This document shows positions 15,822-26,395 of a stretch of DNA of 64,000 nt, piece by piece. The position numbers and the translations under genes were made by a program. The number at the start of each line of letters is the position of its first letter. Position 1 is the first letter of the stretch. A model generated the notes under the pieces. That model was not told where the DNA came from, ran no database searches, and saw nothing but the letters and a program-made list of their open reading frames with translations. This DNA comes from Allobranchiibius sp. CTAmp26 (lineage in GTDB: Bacteria > Actinomycetota > Actinomycetes > Actinomycetales > Dermatophilaceae): the NCBI RefSeq assembly GCF_017565405.1, contig NZ_JAGEKR010000009.1, forward strand, positions 1 through 64,000. The letters run 5' to 3'.

Positions 15822-17102
15822 ATGGTGACAGTGACCGACACCCTCCCCGCCTCCACCGCGAACGACGCGGTGTCGCCCTCGGACGGCGCTGCGTCGACGC
15901 CTGCCACCGGGACGCTGCACGGTTTCGCGCTGCACGCCGCCCTCGCGTCCATGGCGCTGGGCGGTTTCGCGATCGGCACCACCGAGTTCGTCACGATGGG
16001 GCTGCTCCCGCAGATCGCGCAGGGGGTCCACGTCGGCATCCCGCAGGCCGGACACGTGGTCTCGGCGTACGCGCTCGGCGTCGTGGTGGGGGCACCGACC
16101 ATCGCGACCCTCGCGGCGAAGCTGCCGCGCAAGGGTCTGCTCATCGCTCTGATGATCGCGTTCGCCGTCTTCAACACGGCGTCCGCGCTCGCGCCGAACT
16201 TCGGCACGCTGCTCGTCGCGCGTTTCCTGTCCGGGGTGCCGCACGGAGCCTTCTTCGGCATCGCCTCCGTGCTGGCCGCCGGGCTGGTTGACAAGGAACG
16301 CCGCACCTGGGCCGTGGCGATGATCCTGTCCGGATTGACCGTCGCGAACATCATCGGGGTGCCCGCGTCCACCCTCATCGGCCAGGACCTCGGCTGGCAG
16401 TGGCCCTACGCCGGGGTCGGGGTGATCGCCGCTCTCACTGCGTTCGCCGTGTGGCGGTGGGTGCCACGCCAGCGCGCCGACGCGGGCGCGACCGCCGGGT
16501 CGGAGCTGGCAGCGCTCCGGCTGCCGCAGGTGTGGCTCGCGCTCGGGATCGGGACGGTGGGATTCGGTGGGATGTTCGCCACGTTCTCCTACATCGCGCC
16601 GACCCTGACCCACCTGACGGGGGTCCACGACAACGTCGTACCGCTCTTCCTGGTCTGTTACGGCGTGGGGATGACGACCGGCGCGTTCGCCAGCGGCCGG
16701 CTCGCCCGCATCGGACTGTTGCGCGGGATCCTGCTCTCGCTCGTCCTCATCACCGTGCTGCTCCTGGCCTTCGGACCGATGGTGCACACGGTGGCGGGCG
16801 CGGTGGCTGCGGTCTTCCTGCTCGGGTTCGTCGGGACGCTGCTGGTGCCGATGCTGCAGACCCGGCTGATGGACGTCGCGCATGACGGTCAGGCGCTCGC
16901 CGCGGCGCTCAACCACTCCACGCTCAACCTGGCCAACGCCCTCGGCGCCTGGGTCGGGGGACTGGTGCTGTCGCAGGGCCTCGGCTACGAGTGGCCGAGC
17001 CGGGTCGGGGCGTTCCTCGCGGTCGGCGGCATCGCCATCGCCGCGGTGTCGGCGGTCGCCGGGCGGCGTACGGCGCGCAACGCCGCAGCCGCAGCCGCCT
17101 GA
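15822..17102 (+). CDS. MFS transporter, drug/arabinose-exporter (AraJ/CmlR) type
   Basis: A 426-residue major facilitator with 12 predicted membrane helices. A perfect GGAGGA ribosome site at 15811-15816 precedes ATG 15822. The first helix carries [20 protein letters not shown], diagnostic for the YdhP/AraJ/chloramphenicol-exporter branch. Motif A-like AKLPRKGLL follows helix 2, and [17 protein letters not shown] is in helix 5. The first 36 residues and the last 15 (poly-Ala) are likely cytoplasmic. It diverges from the amidohydrolase gene across 57 nt. The substrate is not predictable. Confidence 0.92.
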   Translation: MVTVTDTLPASTANDAVSPSDGAASTPATGTLHGFALHAALASMALGGFAIGTTEFVTMGLLPQIAQGVHVGIPQAGHVVSAYALGVVVGAPTIATLAAKLPRKGLLIALMIAFAVFNTASALAPNFGTLLVARFLSGVPHGAFFGIASVLAAGLVDKERRTWAVAMILSGLTVANIIGVPASTLIGQDLGWQWPYAGVGVIAALTAFAVWRWVPRQRADAGATAGSELAALRLPQVWLALGIGTVGFGGMFATFSYIAPTLTHLTGVHDNVVPLFLVCYGVGMTTGAFASGRLARIGLLRGILLSLVLITVLLLAFGPMVHTVAGAVAAVFLLGFVGTLLVPMLQTRLMDVAHDGQALAAALNHSTLNLANALGAWVGGLVLSQGLGYEWPSRVGAFLAVGGIAIAAVSAVAGRRTARNAAAAAA

Positions 17103-17206
17103 ATCCATCCTTCGGGGGTCGGATCGGTGCCGACGGACGTGTCCGCGGACCGTGGGAGAATGGACGTTCCGCCGCACTTCTCCGCTATCCCCTGAGGACC
17201 CCACAC

Positions 17207-19063
<1,857 letters not shown>

Positions 19064-19798
19064 GTGTCGCAAGGTAGTTCGCCGGAGACGGTCACCGACG
19101 ACGATCGCAGGGTGGCGGCCACCAATCGGTCGTTCACCCGGCGCGGCGGTCGGATGCCGCCGCGGCACCATCGGGCGCTCGAGACGCACGGGCCGGCGTA
19201 CCTGCTGTCCCCGCCGATCGAGGGCACCAGCGTGGCGGCCGGCTTCGTGCTCGATCTGCCGGCCGCGTTCGGGCGCACGGCGCCGCTGGTCGTCGAGATC
19301 GGATCGGGCTCCGGCGACTGCGTGGTGGCGGCCGCCGCCCAGCACCCGGAATGGGACTTCCTGGCGGTCGAGGTCTGGCGTCCTGGGATCGCCCAGACCC
19401 TCGCCAAGGCCGCCCAGGCCGACGTGACGAACCTGCGGGTGCTGCGCGCCGATGCCGCCGGCGTGGTCGCGACGGCGCTGCCGCCGGGGAGCGTGGACCA
19501 ACTCTGGACGTTCTTCCCCGACCCGTGGCCGAAGGCCAAGCACCACAAGCGCCGGCTGGTCGACCCGATGTTCGCGGTCGACGCCGCGCGTGTGCTGCGG
19601 CCCGGTGGCCTGTGGCGACTCGCGACCGACTGGGAGGACTACGCCGAGCAGATGCGGGACGTGCTGGGTAAGGCTCCCGGGTTCGCGTCGGGTGCGGAGT
19701 ACGGCGACCGGTTCGACGGGCGGGTGATGACCCGGTTCGAGCGCAAGGGACTCGAGGCCGGGCGCGCGGTGCGCGACATCGTCGTACGACGCGACTGA
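19064..19798 (+). CDS. trmB: tRNA (guanine-N7-)-methyltransferase
   Basis: Methylates guanine 46 in the tRNA variable loop using SAM. It has 244 residues, and GTG 19064 directly follows the lepA stop. The SAM motif is VVEIGSGSGDCVVAAA, and the TrmB signature is FFPDPWPKAKHHKRRLV. The N-terminal FTRRGGRM segment is typical of actinobacterial orthologues. Cotranscribed with lepA and hemW. Confidence 0.95.
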   Translation: MSQGSSPETVTDDDRRVAATNRSFTRRGGRMPPRHHRALETHGPAYLLSPPIEGTSVAAGFVLDLPAAFGRTAPLVVEIGSGSGDCVVAAAAQHPEWDFLAVEVWRPGIAQTLAKAAQADVTNLRVLRADAAGVVATALPPGSVDQLWTFFPDPWPKAKHHKRRLVDPMFAVDAARVLRPGGLWRLATDWEDYAEQMRDVLGKAPGFASGAEYGDRFDGRVMTRFERKGLEAGRAVRDIVVRRD

Positions 19799-19809
19799 GG
19801 CGGCCCGCT

Positions 19810-21054
19810 GTGCCCAGTGCCCTGCCGGACGGCGAGCCCGTCCCCACCGACGGATCCCTGCCGGCGTCGGCCCTCGCCGACGTCGCGCGCCGGCAACTCG
19901 GCATCTACCTGCACGTGCCGTTCTGCCGGGTGCGCTGCGGCTACTGCGATTTCAACACCTACACCCTGACCGAGCTGGGAGCACCGGGGCAGGGAGCGGG
20001 GGTGAGTTCCTATGCCGACACGGCGTTGGCCGAGCTCGACCTCGCCGAGCGCGTTCTGCGCGCCGGTGGTGAGATCCCTGCGGTGACAACAGTGTTCGTC
20101 GGTGGGGGAACCCCCACGATGCTTGCCGCGGGCGATCTGGTGCGGATGGTCGACGGAGTGCGCGAACGCTTCGGACTCGCGCCGGACGCCGAGGTGACGA
20201 CGGAGGCCAACCCCGACACCATCACCCCCGAGGTGGCGCGCACGCTCGCCGCGGGCGGTTTCACCAGGATCAGCCTGGGCATGCAGTCCGCGGTGCCGCA
20301 CGTGCTGGCGACCCTGGACCGCACCCACGATCCGGCCAACGTCGAGCGGGCGGTGGCGTACGCGCGCGAGGCGGGGCTGCAGGTCAGCCTGGATCTGATC
20401 TACGGGACACCGGGGGAGTCGCTGCAGGACTGGCGACGCAGCCTCGACGCCGTGGTCGCGCTGACGCCGGACCACGTGAGCGCGTACGCCCTCGTGGTCG
20501 AACAGGGCACCAAGTTGGCGGCGCAGGTGCGGCGCGGCGTCGTGCAGATGCCGGCGGACGACGACGAGGCGCTCAAGTACGAGGTAGCTGACGAGGTCCT
20601 CGGCGCTGCCGGGTACGGGTGGTACGAGATCAGCAACTGGGCGGCTCGCCCGGACGCGCGCTGCCGGCACAACGAGAGCTACTGGCGCGGCGACGACTGG
20701 TGGGGCGTCGGTCCCGGCGCGCACAGCCACGTCGGCGGAGTGCGCTGGTGGAACGTCAAGCACCCCACGGCGTACGCCGGTCGGCTGGGCGACGGGGTCT
20801 CGCCGGGGGCGGGCCGCGAACTGCTCACCGACGAGCAGCGCTACGACGAGACGGTGTTGCTGGGTGTCCGCCTCGTCGACGGGCTTCCGTTGGATGCTCT
20901 TGCACCGCAGGGTCGCACGGCGGTGGCGGGGTTGATCTCCGACGGGCTGGTCGAGCCCGCGGCGGCGGTCCGACGGGCTGATCGGCGCGTCGTGCTCACC
21001 CTGCGGGGTCGCCTGCTCGCCGACACCGTCGTACGCCGCCTGCTCGGTTTCTGA
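19810..21054 (+). CDS. hemW: Radical SAM heme chaperone HemW
   Basis: A 414-residue radical SAM protein that hands heme to acceptor proteins; formerly annotated as HemN-like coproporphyrinogen dehydrogenase. The Fe-S cluster Cys are in CRVRCGYCDF (about residues 38-45). Also visible are VFVGGGTPTML, ISLGMQSAVPHVL and the HemW-type SYWRGDDWWGVGPGAHS. GTG 19810 follows GAGGCGG. A strong palindromic element (21057-21106) separates it from the convergent nad genes. Confidence 0.93.
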   Translation: MPSALPDGEPVPTDGSLPASALADVARRQLGIYLHVPFCRVRCGYCDFNTYTLTELGAPGQGAGVSSYADTALAELDLAERVLRAGGEIPAVTTVFVGGGTPTMLAAGDLVRMVDGVRERFGLAPDAEVTTEANPDTITPEVARTLAAGGFTRISLGMQSAVPHVLATLDRTHDPANVERAVAYAREAGLQVSLDLIYGTPGESLQDWRRSLDAVVALTPDHVSAYALVVEQGTKLAAQVRRGVVQMPADDDEALKYEVADEVLGAAGYGWYEISNWAARPDARCRHNESYWRGDDWWGVGPGAHSHVGGVRWWNVKHPTAYAGRLGDGVSPGAGRELLTDEQRYDETVLLGVRLVDGLPLDALAPQGRTAVAGLISDGLVEPAAAVRRADRRVVLTLRGRLLADTVVRRLLGF

Positions 21055-21056
21055 CC

Positions 21057-21106
21057 CGGTTGTCAGCGTCCTCGTGGTGGTGGCGCCACGAAAGCGCGGA
21101 CAACCG
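21057..21106. repeat. 50-bp palindromic element, copy 1 (hemW/nadC convergent gap)
   Basis: Arms CGGTTGTCAGC (21057-21067) and GCGGACAACCG (21096-21106) pair with one mismatch around a 28-nt centre, which holds a second hairpin TCGTGG/CCACGA (21072-21091). It fills the gap between convergent stops, so it can act as a two-way terminator. It shares length, arms and the central GGCGCCA with the element at 59078-59127. Confidence 0.7.
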
Positions 21107-21108
21107 CT

Positions 21109-21993
21109 CTACGCGGTGCGCAGGTCGAGCCCGAAGTCCAGCTCGGTGACGCTGTGCGTGAGGGCGCCGACCGAGATGACGTCGGGACCGGCCTCGGCCA
21201 ACGCACGGACCGACTCCTCGGTCACCCCGCCGGAGACCTCGACCGTCACCGGGGCGGGATGGTCCCGGACCAGCGCGACTCCTTCGGCGATCCGGTCGGG
21301 GCCCATGTTGTCCAGCAGCACGGCGTGCACCACGGGTGCGTGACCCGATCGCAGGCGGTCGGCGTCGAAGGCCAGGACCTGACGCAGCTGGTCGAGATCG
21401 TCGACCTCGATCTCGACGCGCGTGAGATGGCCGGTGTGCTCGGCGAGCCGTGTCAGCACCTGTGAGAGGCCGCCGCCGAGCCCGATGTGGTTGTCCTTGA
21501 CCAGGATCGCGTCGAAGAGCCCGAACCGGTGATTGACGCCGCCACCATCTCGCACCGCCTGCTTCTGAAGTGCCCTCAGACCGGGTGTCGTCTTGCGGGT
21601 GTCGGCGATCCGCGCTCCGGTGCCGTCGAGCAACCGCACCAGGCCTGCCGTGCGCGTGGCGATGCCACTGAGGTGGGACAGCAGATTCAGACCGACGCGC
21701 TCACCGGTCAGGATCGACCGCGCACTGCCGTGCACCGTGGCCACGACCTGCCCGGAATGCACGTCCGTGCCGTCCGGGGCGCTCCATTCGACCTCCAGTC
21801 GAGGGTCGACGAGGTCGAATGCCGTGTCGACGCAACCTGATCCGGACAGCACCCCGACCTGGCGCGCCACGACGTACGCCGTGCCGACGGCGTCCGGCGG
21901 GACCGTAGCCTGCGTAGTGATGTCGCCGACCCCTCCGAGATCCTCTTCAAGTGCGCGCCGGATCAGCTCGACGAGGGCGAGGTCGGTGCTCAC
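21109..21993 (-). CDS. nadC: Nicotinate-nucleotide pyrophosphorylase (carboxylating)
   Basis: Converts quinolinate and PRPP to nicotinate mononucleotide, the third step of de novo NAD synthesis. 294 residues from GTG 21993, which overlaps the nadB stop (GTGA). Characteristic segments are EEDLGGVGDITT, NLLSHLSGIATRT, ADTRKTTPGLRALQKQAVRDGG (substrate-binding Lys and Arg), ILVKDNHI, and the C-terminal VEVSGGVTEESVRALAEAG. Last gene of nadA-nadB-nadC. Confidence 0.96.
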   Translation of the reverse strand: MSTDLALVELIRRALEEDLGGVGDITTQATVPPDAVGTAYVVARQVGVLSGSGCVDTAFDLVDPRLEVEWSAPDGTDVHSGQVVATVHGSARSILTGERVGLNLLSHLSGIATRTAGLVRLLDGTGARIADTRKTTPGLRALQKQAVRDGGGVNHRFGLFDAILVKDNHIGLGGGLSQVLTRLAEHTGHLTRVEIEVDDLDQLRQVLAFDADRLRSGHAPVVHAVLLDNMGPDRIAEGVALVRDHPAPVTVEVSGGVTEESVRALAEAGPDVISVGALTHSVTELDFGLDLRTA

Positions 21994-23432
21994 GCAGCGC
22001 TCCCCGCGGCCCTCGTGTCGACCCGTCGGTGGGCGCCGATGCTGCGCGGATCGGCGAGTGCCGCACGGGCGATCAGCCACCCGACGTACGCCGCGTCATC
22101 GTGGGTCCATTCGTCCAGCACGTCGACGGCCGCGCGCAGGTCATGCGCGGTGCGCAGCACCCCGCAGCCGCGCTGCAGGATGTCCCGTACCTCCCGCAAT
22201 GGAGGGGTGGGCCGGCCGGCGGCGGCGCGAAGCCCCGATCGATCGGCCTGGGGCACGTCGCCACCTGCTCGCCAGCTGTCTCCGGTCAGGTCGGCGGCCG
22301 CGGCCTCACCGCTCACGACCGCTTCGAGCAGCGAGTTGGAGGCCAGCCGGTTGCCACCGTGCAGGCCGGTGCGCGCCACCTCGCCGACGGCCCACAGGCC
22401 GGGCACGCTGGTGCGCGACCGGGCGTCCACGGTGACCCCACCCATCGCGTAGTGCACGGCGGGCGCGACCGGCAACCGATCGAGCGCGAGGTCCAGGCCC
22501 GCGGATTGCACCAGCGCGGCCACGGCCGGGAAGCGGGCGGCCACCTGGGGCACGTCGCGGGCGTCCAGCATCACGCGCCGGCCCGCCTGGGCCTGCTCCC
22601 AGACCGCGGCTGCGACGACGTCGCGGGGCTGCAGCTCGTCGACGAACCGGACACCGTCCGCGAGCAGCACGGCCCCGGCGCCGCGCAACGCCTCGGTCAG
22701 CAGCGGCATCGGGTCGAGGCCGACGTCGAGGGCGGTCGGGTGGAACTGCACGAAATGCAGGTCGTCGGTGCGGGCGCCGACCCGTGCCGCCATCGCGATG
22801 CCCTCGCCGAGCGCCGTCCGCGGGTTGGTGGTGTGCGCGAAGAGCCCGCCTAGTCCGCCGGTCGCGAGCACCACCCGGTCCGTGTCGATCCCCTCCTCGG
22901 TGCCGGAGGCGTCCCGCAGCACGAGGCCCGCGATCCGGCCGTCGGCGTCGAGGACGAGGCGGCGGGCGTTCAGGCCCGTGCGGACCTCGACGCTGTCCAG
23001 CGTGGCGACGTGCTCGGCGACCGTGCGGGTGATCGCGGCGCCGCTGCGGTCGCCGGCGTGCGCGATCCGCCGCCGCGAGTGGCCACCTTCGAGCGCAAGG
23101 TCGAGTGCCTGTCCGGCAGAGACGTCGAACGGCACCCCCAGCGCGTGCAGCCGGCGTACGACGTCGGGGGCGGCCGCCGTCATGCGCGCGATCGTGTCGG
23201 TGTCGCCGAGGTCGGCACCTGCCCGCCGGGTGTCGACGGCGTGCAGTTCGGGGGAGTCGTCGTCGCCGATCGCCGCGGCAATCCCGCCCTGTGCCCACAT
23301 GCTGGCCGCGCCGCCGGTGAGGTCGTCGGGCGTGACCAGGATGCAGCGCTGCGGTGCGAGCGCCCGGGCCACGGTGAGACCGGCGAGCCCGGAGCCGACG
23401 ACGACCGGGGTGCTCTTCGTCGGGTTGATCAT
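21990..23432 (-). CDS. nadB: L-aspartate oxidase
   Basis: FAD enzyme oxidising L-aspartate to iminoaspartate. 480 residues. The dinucleotide motif is VVGSGLAGLTVARAL; the flavin and substrate region is GGAASMWAQGGIAAAIG. Further family segments are EGGHSRRRIAHAGDRSGAAI, FVQFHPTAL and GLWAVGEVARTGLHGGNRLA. The start overlaps the nadA stop by one base (TGATG). The C-terminal helical domain is somewhat shorter than in E. coli NadB. Confidence 0.96.
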   Translation of the reverse strand: MINPTKSTPVVVGSGLAGLTVARALAPQRCILVTPDDLTGGAASMWAQGGIAAAIGDDDSPELHAVDTRRAGADLGDTDTIARMTAAAPDVVRRLHALGVPFDVSAGQALDLALEGGHSRRRIAHAGDRSGAAITRTVAEHVATLDSVEVRTGLNARRLVLDADGRIAGLVLRDASGTEEGIDTDRVVLATGGLGGLFAHTTNPRTALGEGIAMAARVGARTDDLHFVQFHPTALDVGLDPMPLLTEALRGAGAVLLADGVRFVDELQPRDVVAAAVWEQAQAGRRVMLDARDVPQVAARFPAVAALVQSAGLDLALDRLPVAPAVHYAMGGVTVDARSRTSVPGLWAVGEVARTGLHGGNRLASNSLLEAVVSGEAAAADLTGDSWRAGGDVPQADRSGLRAAAGRPTPPLREVRDILQRGCGVLRTAHDLRAAVDVLDEWTHDDAAYVGWLIARAALADPRSIGAHRRVDTRAAGSAA

Positions 23433-24391
23433 CAGGAGACCGCCAGCATGCGCTCGATCGAGGTCGTGGCCGCCTCCGCCAGCGACGGGTCGACCGTGAT
23501 CTCATGCCGGCCGTGCTCCAGGGACGCGCGGATGGCCGCGAGGGTGTTGCGCTTCATGTGCGGGCACAGGTTGCACGGGCGCACGAAGTCGATGTCCGGG
23601 TGCCCCGCCGCGACGTTGTCCGACATCGAACACTCAGTGATGAGAGCGACCTTCGGCGGCCGGTGCTGTTCGACGTACGCCTGCATGTCGGCGGTCGAAC
23701 CGGCGTAGTCCGCGGCCTGCACGACCTCGGGAGGGCACTCGGGGTGGGCGAGGACGACGACGCCCTCGTTGCCCTGGCGGATCTCGGCGATGTCCAGCGG
23801 CGTGAACCGCTCGTGCACCTCGCAGGCTCCGGGGTGGGTGATGACCTCGACGCCGGTGCGAGCGGCGATGTTCCGCGCGAGGTACTGGTCCGGGATCATG
23901 ATGACCTTCTTGACGCCGAGCGACTCGATGACCCGGACGGCGTTGCCCGAGGTGCAGCAGATGTCGCTCTCCGCCTTGATCGCGGCTGAGGTGTTGACGT
24001 AGGTGACCACCGGGACGCCGGGGTGCTCCGCGCGCAGCGCGCGAACCTGCTCGGGGGTGATGCTCTCGGCCAACGAGCAACCCGAGCGCAGGTCCGGCAG
24101 CAGCACCCGCTTGGCGGGGTTGAGCAGCTTGGCAGTCTCGGCCATGAAGTGCACACCCGCCAGCACGATGGTGCCCGCGCGCACGTGCTGCGCTTCGCGT
24201 GCCAGGGCGAGGGAGTCGCCGACGATGTCCGCGACGCCGTGGAAGATCTCGGGCGTCATGTAGTTGTGCGCCAGGATCACCGCGTCGTGCTCGACCTTGA
24301 GCCGCTCGATCGCCTCGATGTCGTCCTCGAACGTCGCCCACTCGACCTCGGGGATGACGTGCCGCACCTTCTCGTACGTCGCTGTGGTCAT
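23432..24391 (-). CDS. nadA: Quinolinate synthase A
   Basis: Fe-S enzyme that condenses iminoaspartate with dihydroxyacetone phosphate to quinolinate. 319 residues. The three cluster Cys can be placed in DLRSGCSLAE, SDICCTSGNAV and CNLCPHMKRNTL. Also seen are AHNYMTPEIFHGVADIVGDS and THPGACEVHE. ATG 24391 has an AAAGG site upstream; a longer frame to 24463 would run through the operators and is rejected. First gene of the NAD operon, preceded by two overlapping operator-like palindromes. Confidence 0.97.
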   Translation of the reverse strand: MTTATYEKVRHVIPEVEWATFEDDIEAIERLKVEHDAVILAHNYMTPEIFHGVADIVGDSLALAREAQHVRAGTIVLAGVHFMAETAKLLNPAKRVLLPDLRSGCSLAESITPEQVRALRAEHPGVPVVTYVNTSAAIKAESDICCTSGNAVRVIESLGVKKVIMIPDQYLARNIAARTGVEVITHPGACEVHERFTPLDIAEIRQGNEGVVVLAHPECPPEVVQAADYAGSTADMQAYVEQHRPPKVALITECSMSDNVAAGHPDIDFVRPCNLCPHMKRNTLAAIRASLEHGRHEITVDPSLAEAATTSIERMLAVS

Positions 24392-24422
24392 CTCGGTGCC
24401 TTTCGCAGTCACGATGCAGGGG

Positions 24423-24460
24423 TAATGCTCCCAGTGAGTAAATGCTGAGAGTGAGCATAA
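24423..24460 (-). promoter_or_regulatory. Two overlapping NrtR-like operators before nadA
   Basis: Two 21-bp sites of the form AATGCT-N7-AG(C/T)A(T/A)A overlap by 4 bp with a 17-bp pitch. The better one (24440-24460) has ATGCT-GAGAGTG-AGCAT, a perfect palindrome. The weaker one (24423-24443) reads ATGCT-CCCAGTG-AGTAA. They end 32 nt before the nadA start, in the gap shared with the nrtR 3' end, where a NAD-responsive repressor would act. Confidence 0.6.
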
Positions 24461-24494
24461 CACTCGAGCTCGACAACCTGCGCTACGTGTCGGT

Positions 24495-25403
24495 CTAACG
24501 CCCGCGGGGGATGGGCAGCTTCGTGCCCACCTGCGCCCGCTCCGCGAAGACCTCGCGGCGGAAGCGGTAGCGCCGCGCCGGCCGGCCCCCGGTTCCGTGA
24601 CTGAGATCGCCGGTGGGCTCCACCAGCTGGTGCTGCTGCTCGACCAGCCGACGGAAGTTCTGTTTGTGCACGTCCTGGCCGGCGATGGCCTCCACGACGT
24701 CCTGCAACTGCCCGAGGGTGAACGTCGGCGGCATCAACTCGAAGACCACGGGCCGGTACTGCAGCGCCGATCGCAGCCGGGACAACCCGGTCGCCACGAT
24801 CCGTCGATGATCGTGCAGCATCACCGCACCGGACTCGGGGCGGACCGCCGACGCTCGGGGCGACTCGGCGACGATGCCCGCCTCCCACAGCAGTTCGTAG
24901 CGCTGCAGGGCGAGCTCGGGACGCCACGGCATCGAACCGATGCCGAAGAGGTGCTCGCGGCGTTCCTGGCGCGCCTCCCTCGCGGCGCCCCGGACTCCGC
25001 GCACCCACCGCGACAGATCGTCGATGAGCACCTGCTCGGTGCCGACCGACCTGCGGTCCTCCCACGGAAGGAGGGTGTACGCGCCCGCCCATTCCGGCGC
25101 GGTGGTGTCGGCGCGGGTCAGCCCGAGATAGGAGATCGAGATGACCCGCCCCGTGCCGTCGCCGCGCCCGAGGTCGGCGAAGGTGTAGAGCTGTTCGACA
25201 TACCCCAACGTGTGCCCGGTCTGCTCGGCGGCGAACGCCCGCACACCCTCCTGGAGTGAGTCGTGATCAGCCCGCAGTTCACCGGCCGGCAGTTGCAGCG
25301 GGTCGCCTGAGGCGAGCACCGCCGGACCGTCCTCTCCCACGGACGCGACGACGGCGACCAGCTCCGCCCGGAACGCCCCGGGCTGACGGCCCGAGGTGCT
25401 CAT
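24495..25403 (-). CDS. nrtR: NUDIX-related transcriptional regulator of NAD synthesis
   Basis: A 302-residue NrtR-type regulator. Residues about 10-150 are a NUDIX-like domain whose catalytic box is degenerate (LQEGVRAFAAEQTG instead of GX5EX7REUXEEXGU). Residues about 210-295 form a winged helix (FTLGQLQDVVEAIAGQDVHKQNFRRLVE, then RPARRYRF). NrtR proteins bind ADP-ribose and repress NAD genes. Its place immediately upstream of nadABC on the same strand supports that role. ATG 25403 overlaps the DUF3097 stop (ATGA). Confidence 0.9.
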   Translation of the reverse strand: MSTSGRQPGAFRAELVAVVASVGEDGPAVLASGDPLQLPAGELRADHDSLQEGVRAFAAEQTGHTLGYVEQLYTFADLGRGDGTGRVISISYLGLTRADTTAPEWAGAYTLLPWEDRRSVGTEQVLIDDLSRWVRGVRGAAREARQERREHLFGIGSMPWRPELALQRYELLWEAGIVAESPRASAVRPESGAVMLHDHRRIVATGLSRLRSALQYRPVVFELMPPTFTLGQLQDVVEAIAGQDVHKQNFRRLVEQQHQLVEPTGDLSHGTGGRPARRYRFRREVFAERAQVGTKLPIPRGR

Positions 25404-26275
25404 GGCGACGGCACGGTGACGAAATCGATGAGTTCCTCGACGCGGCCGAGCAACTCCGGTTGCAGGTCGGCGTATGTGCGCACCGTGGCGAGGATCTGCT
25501 TCCACCCGCGGGCGACGTCGGCCTGGGACTCGTGAGCCCACCCCAGCTCGGCGAGGATCCCGTGCTTCCAGGACCGGCCACGCGGGATCACCGGCCACTG
25601 CTGCCACCCCAGTCGCTCGGGCCGCACCGACTGCCATACGTCGATGTAGGGGTGTCCGACCACGAGCACGTGCTCACCGGCGTACGGCGACGCCATCGCC
25701 TCCGCGACGATGCGGGCCTCCTTCGTGCCCGGCACCAGGTGGTCGACGAGCACGCCCATCCGGCGCTGCGCGTTCGGCTTGAAATCGCGGATCACCGACG
25801 TCAGGTCGTCGACGCCCTCCAGCAGTTCGACCACGACGCCCTCGATCCGCAGGTCGTCGCCCCACACCTTCTCTACCAGCTCGGCATCGTGGCGCCCTTC
25901 GACGAAGATGCGCGACCCGGCGGCGACGCGAGCCTGGGCACCCGTCACCGCGCGCGAGCCGCTGGCGGTCCTGGTAGCGGCCTTGCGGGCGGCATCGATC
26001 GCCGCGGTGTCCTTGACCGGGACCAGCTCCACGGGCGCGCCGTCGAGCAGGAACCCGGGGCCGAGCGGGAACGCCTTGCTGCGTCCGCGCCGGTCCTCCA
26101 GGTGGACGACGTACATCCCGCCGGCCTTCTCGACGCGGGTGATCGCGCCACACCACCCGGTCTCGACGTCCTCGACCACGATGCCGCGCTCGGCCTGGAG
26201 GGGCACCGAGCGCCCGCGCCGGGGCGCACGCCAGTCGCCGGAGAGCACGTCGGTGCCGTAGCGGTCGGGGGTCAC
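25400..26275 (-). CDS. DUF3097 domain protein
   Basis: A 291-residue actinobacterial conserved protein. The family core is clear: RYGTDVLSGDWRAP near the start, GWCGAITRVEKAGGMYVVHLED, IFVEGRHDAELVEKVWGDDLR and VGHPYIDVWQSVRPERLGW. The FVEGRHDAELVEKVWG segment resembles a TOPRIM-like nucleic-acid fold (inference). GTG 26275 is chosen because it starts at the conserved DRYG motif; an ATG at 26320 is possible. In many actinobacteria this gene lies between hemW and hrcA, as here. Confidence 0.88.
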   Translation of the reverse strand: MTPDRYGTDVLSGDWRAPRRGRSVPLQAERGIVVEDVETGWCGAITRVEKAGGMYVVHLEDRRGRSKAFPLGPGFLLDGAPVELVPVKDTAAIDAARKAATRTASGSRAVTGAQARVAAGSRIFVEGRHDAELVEKVWGDDLRIEGVVVELLEGVDDLTSVIRDFKPNAQRRMGVLVDHLVPGTKEARIVAEAMASPYAGEHVLVVGHPYIDVWQSVRPERLGWQQWPVIPRGRSWKHGILAELGWAHESQADVARGWKQILATVRTYADLQPELLGRVEELIDFVTVPSP

Positions 26276-26345
26276 GGCACGAGGGTAGGGGCCCCTCGCC
26301 GGGGCCGGGAGGGACGACACGCACTGCGCCGTCGAGCACGTAGAC

Positions 26346-26372
26346 TTGGCACTCTACGAAGCGGAGTGCCAG
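26346..26372 (+). promoter_or_regulatory. CIRCE operator before hrcA
   Basis: TTGGCACTC-N9-GAGTGCCAG differs from the CIRCE consensus (TTAGCACTC-N9-GAGTGCTAA) only at outer positions. It lies 23 nt before the hrcA start and is the binding site for HrcA itself. Confidence 0.88.
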
Positions 26373-26395
26373 CCGACACCGTCGCGGGAGGTGAC

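Noticed and set aside
21990-23505. Frameshifted or duplicated nadB suggested by long alternative frames
   Set aside because: The main frame encodes an uninterrupted aspartate oxidase with all motifs; the others are shadows.
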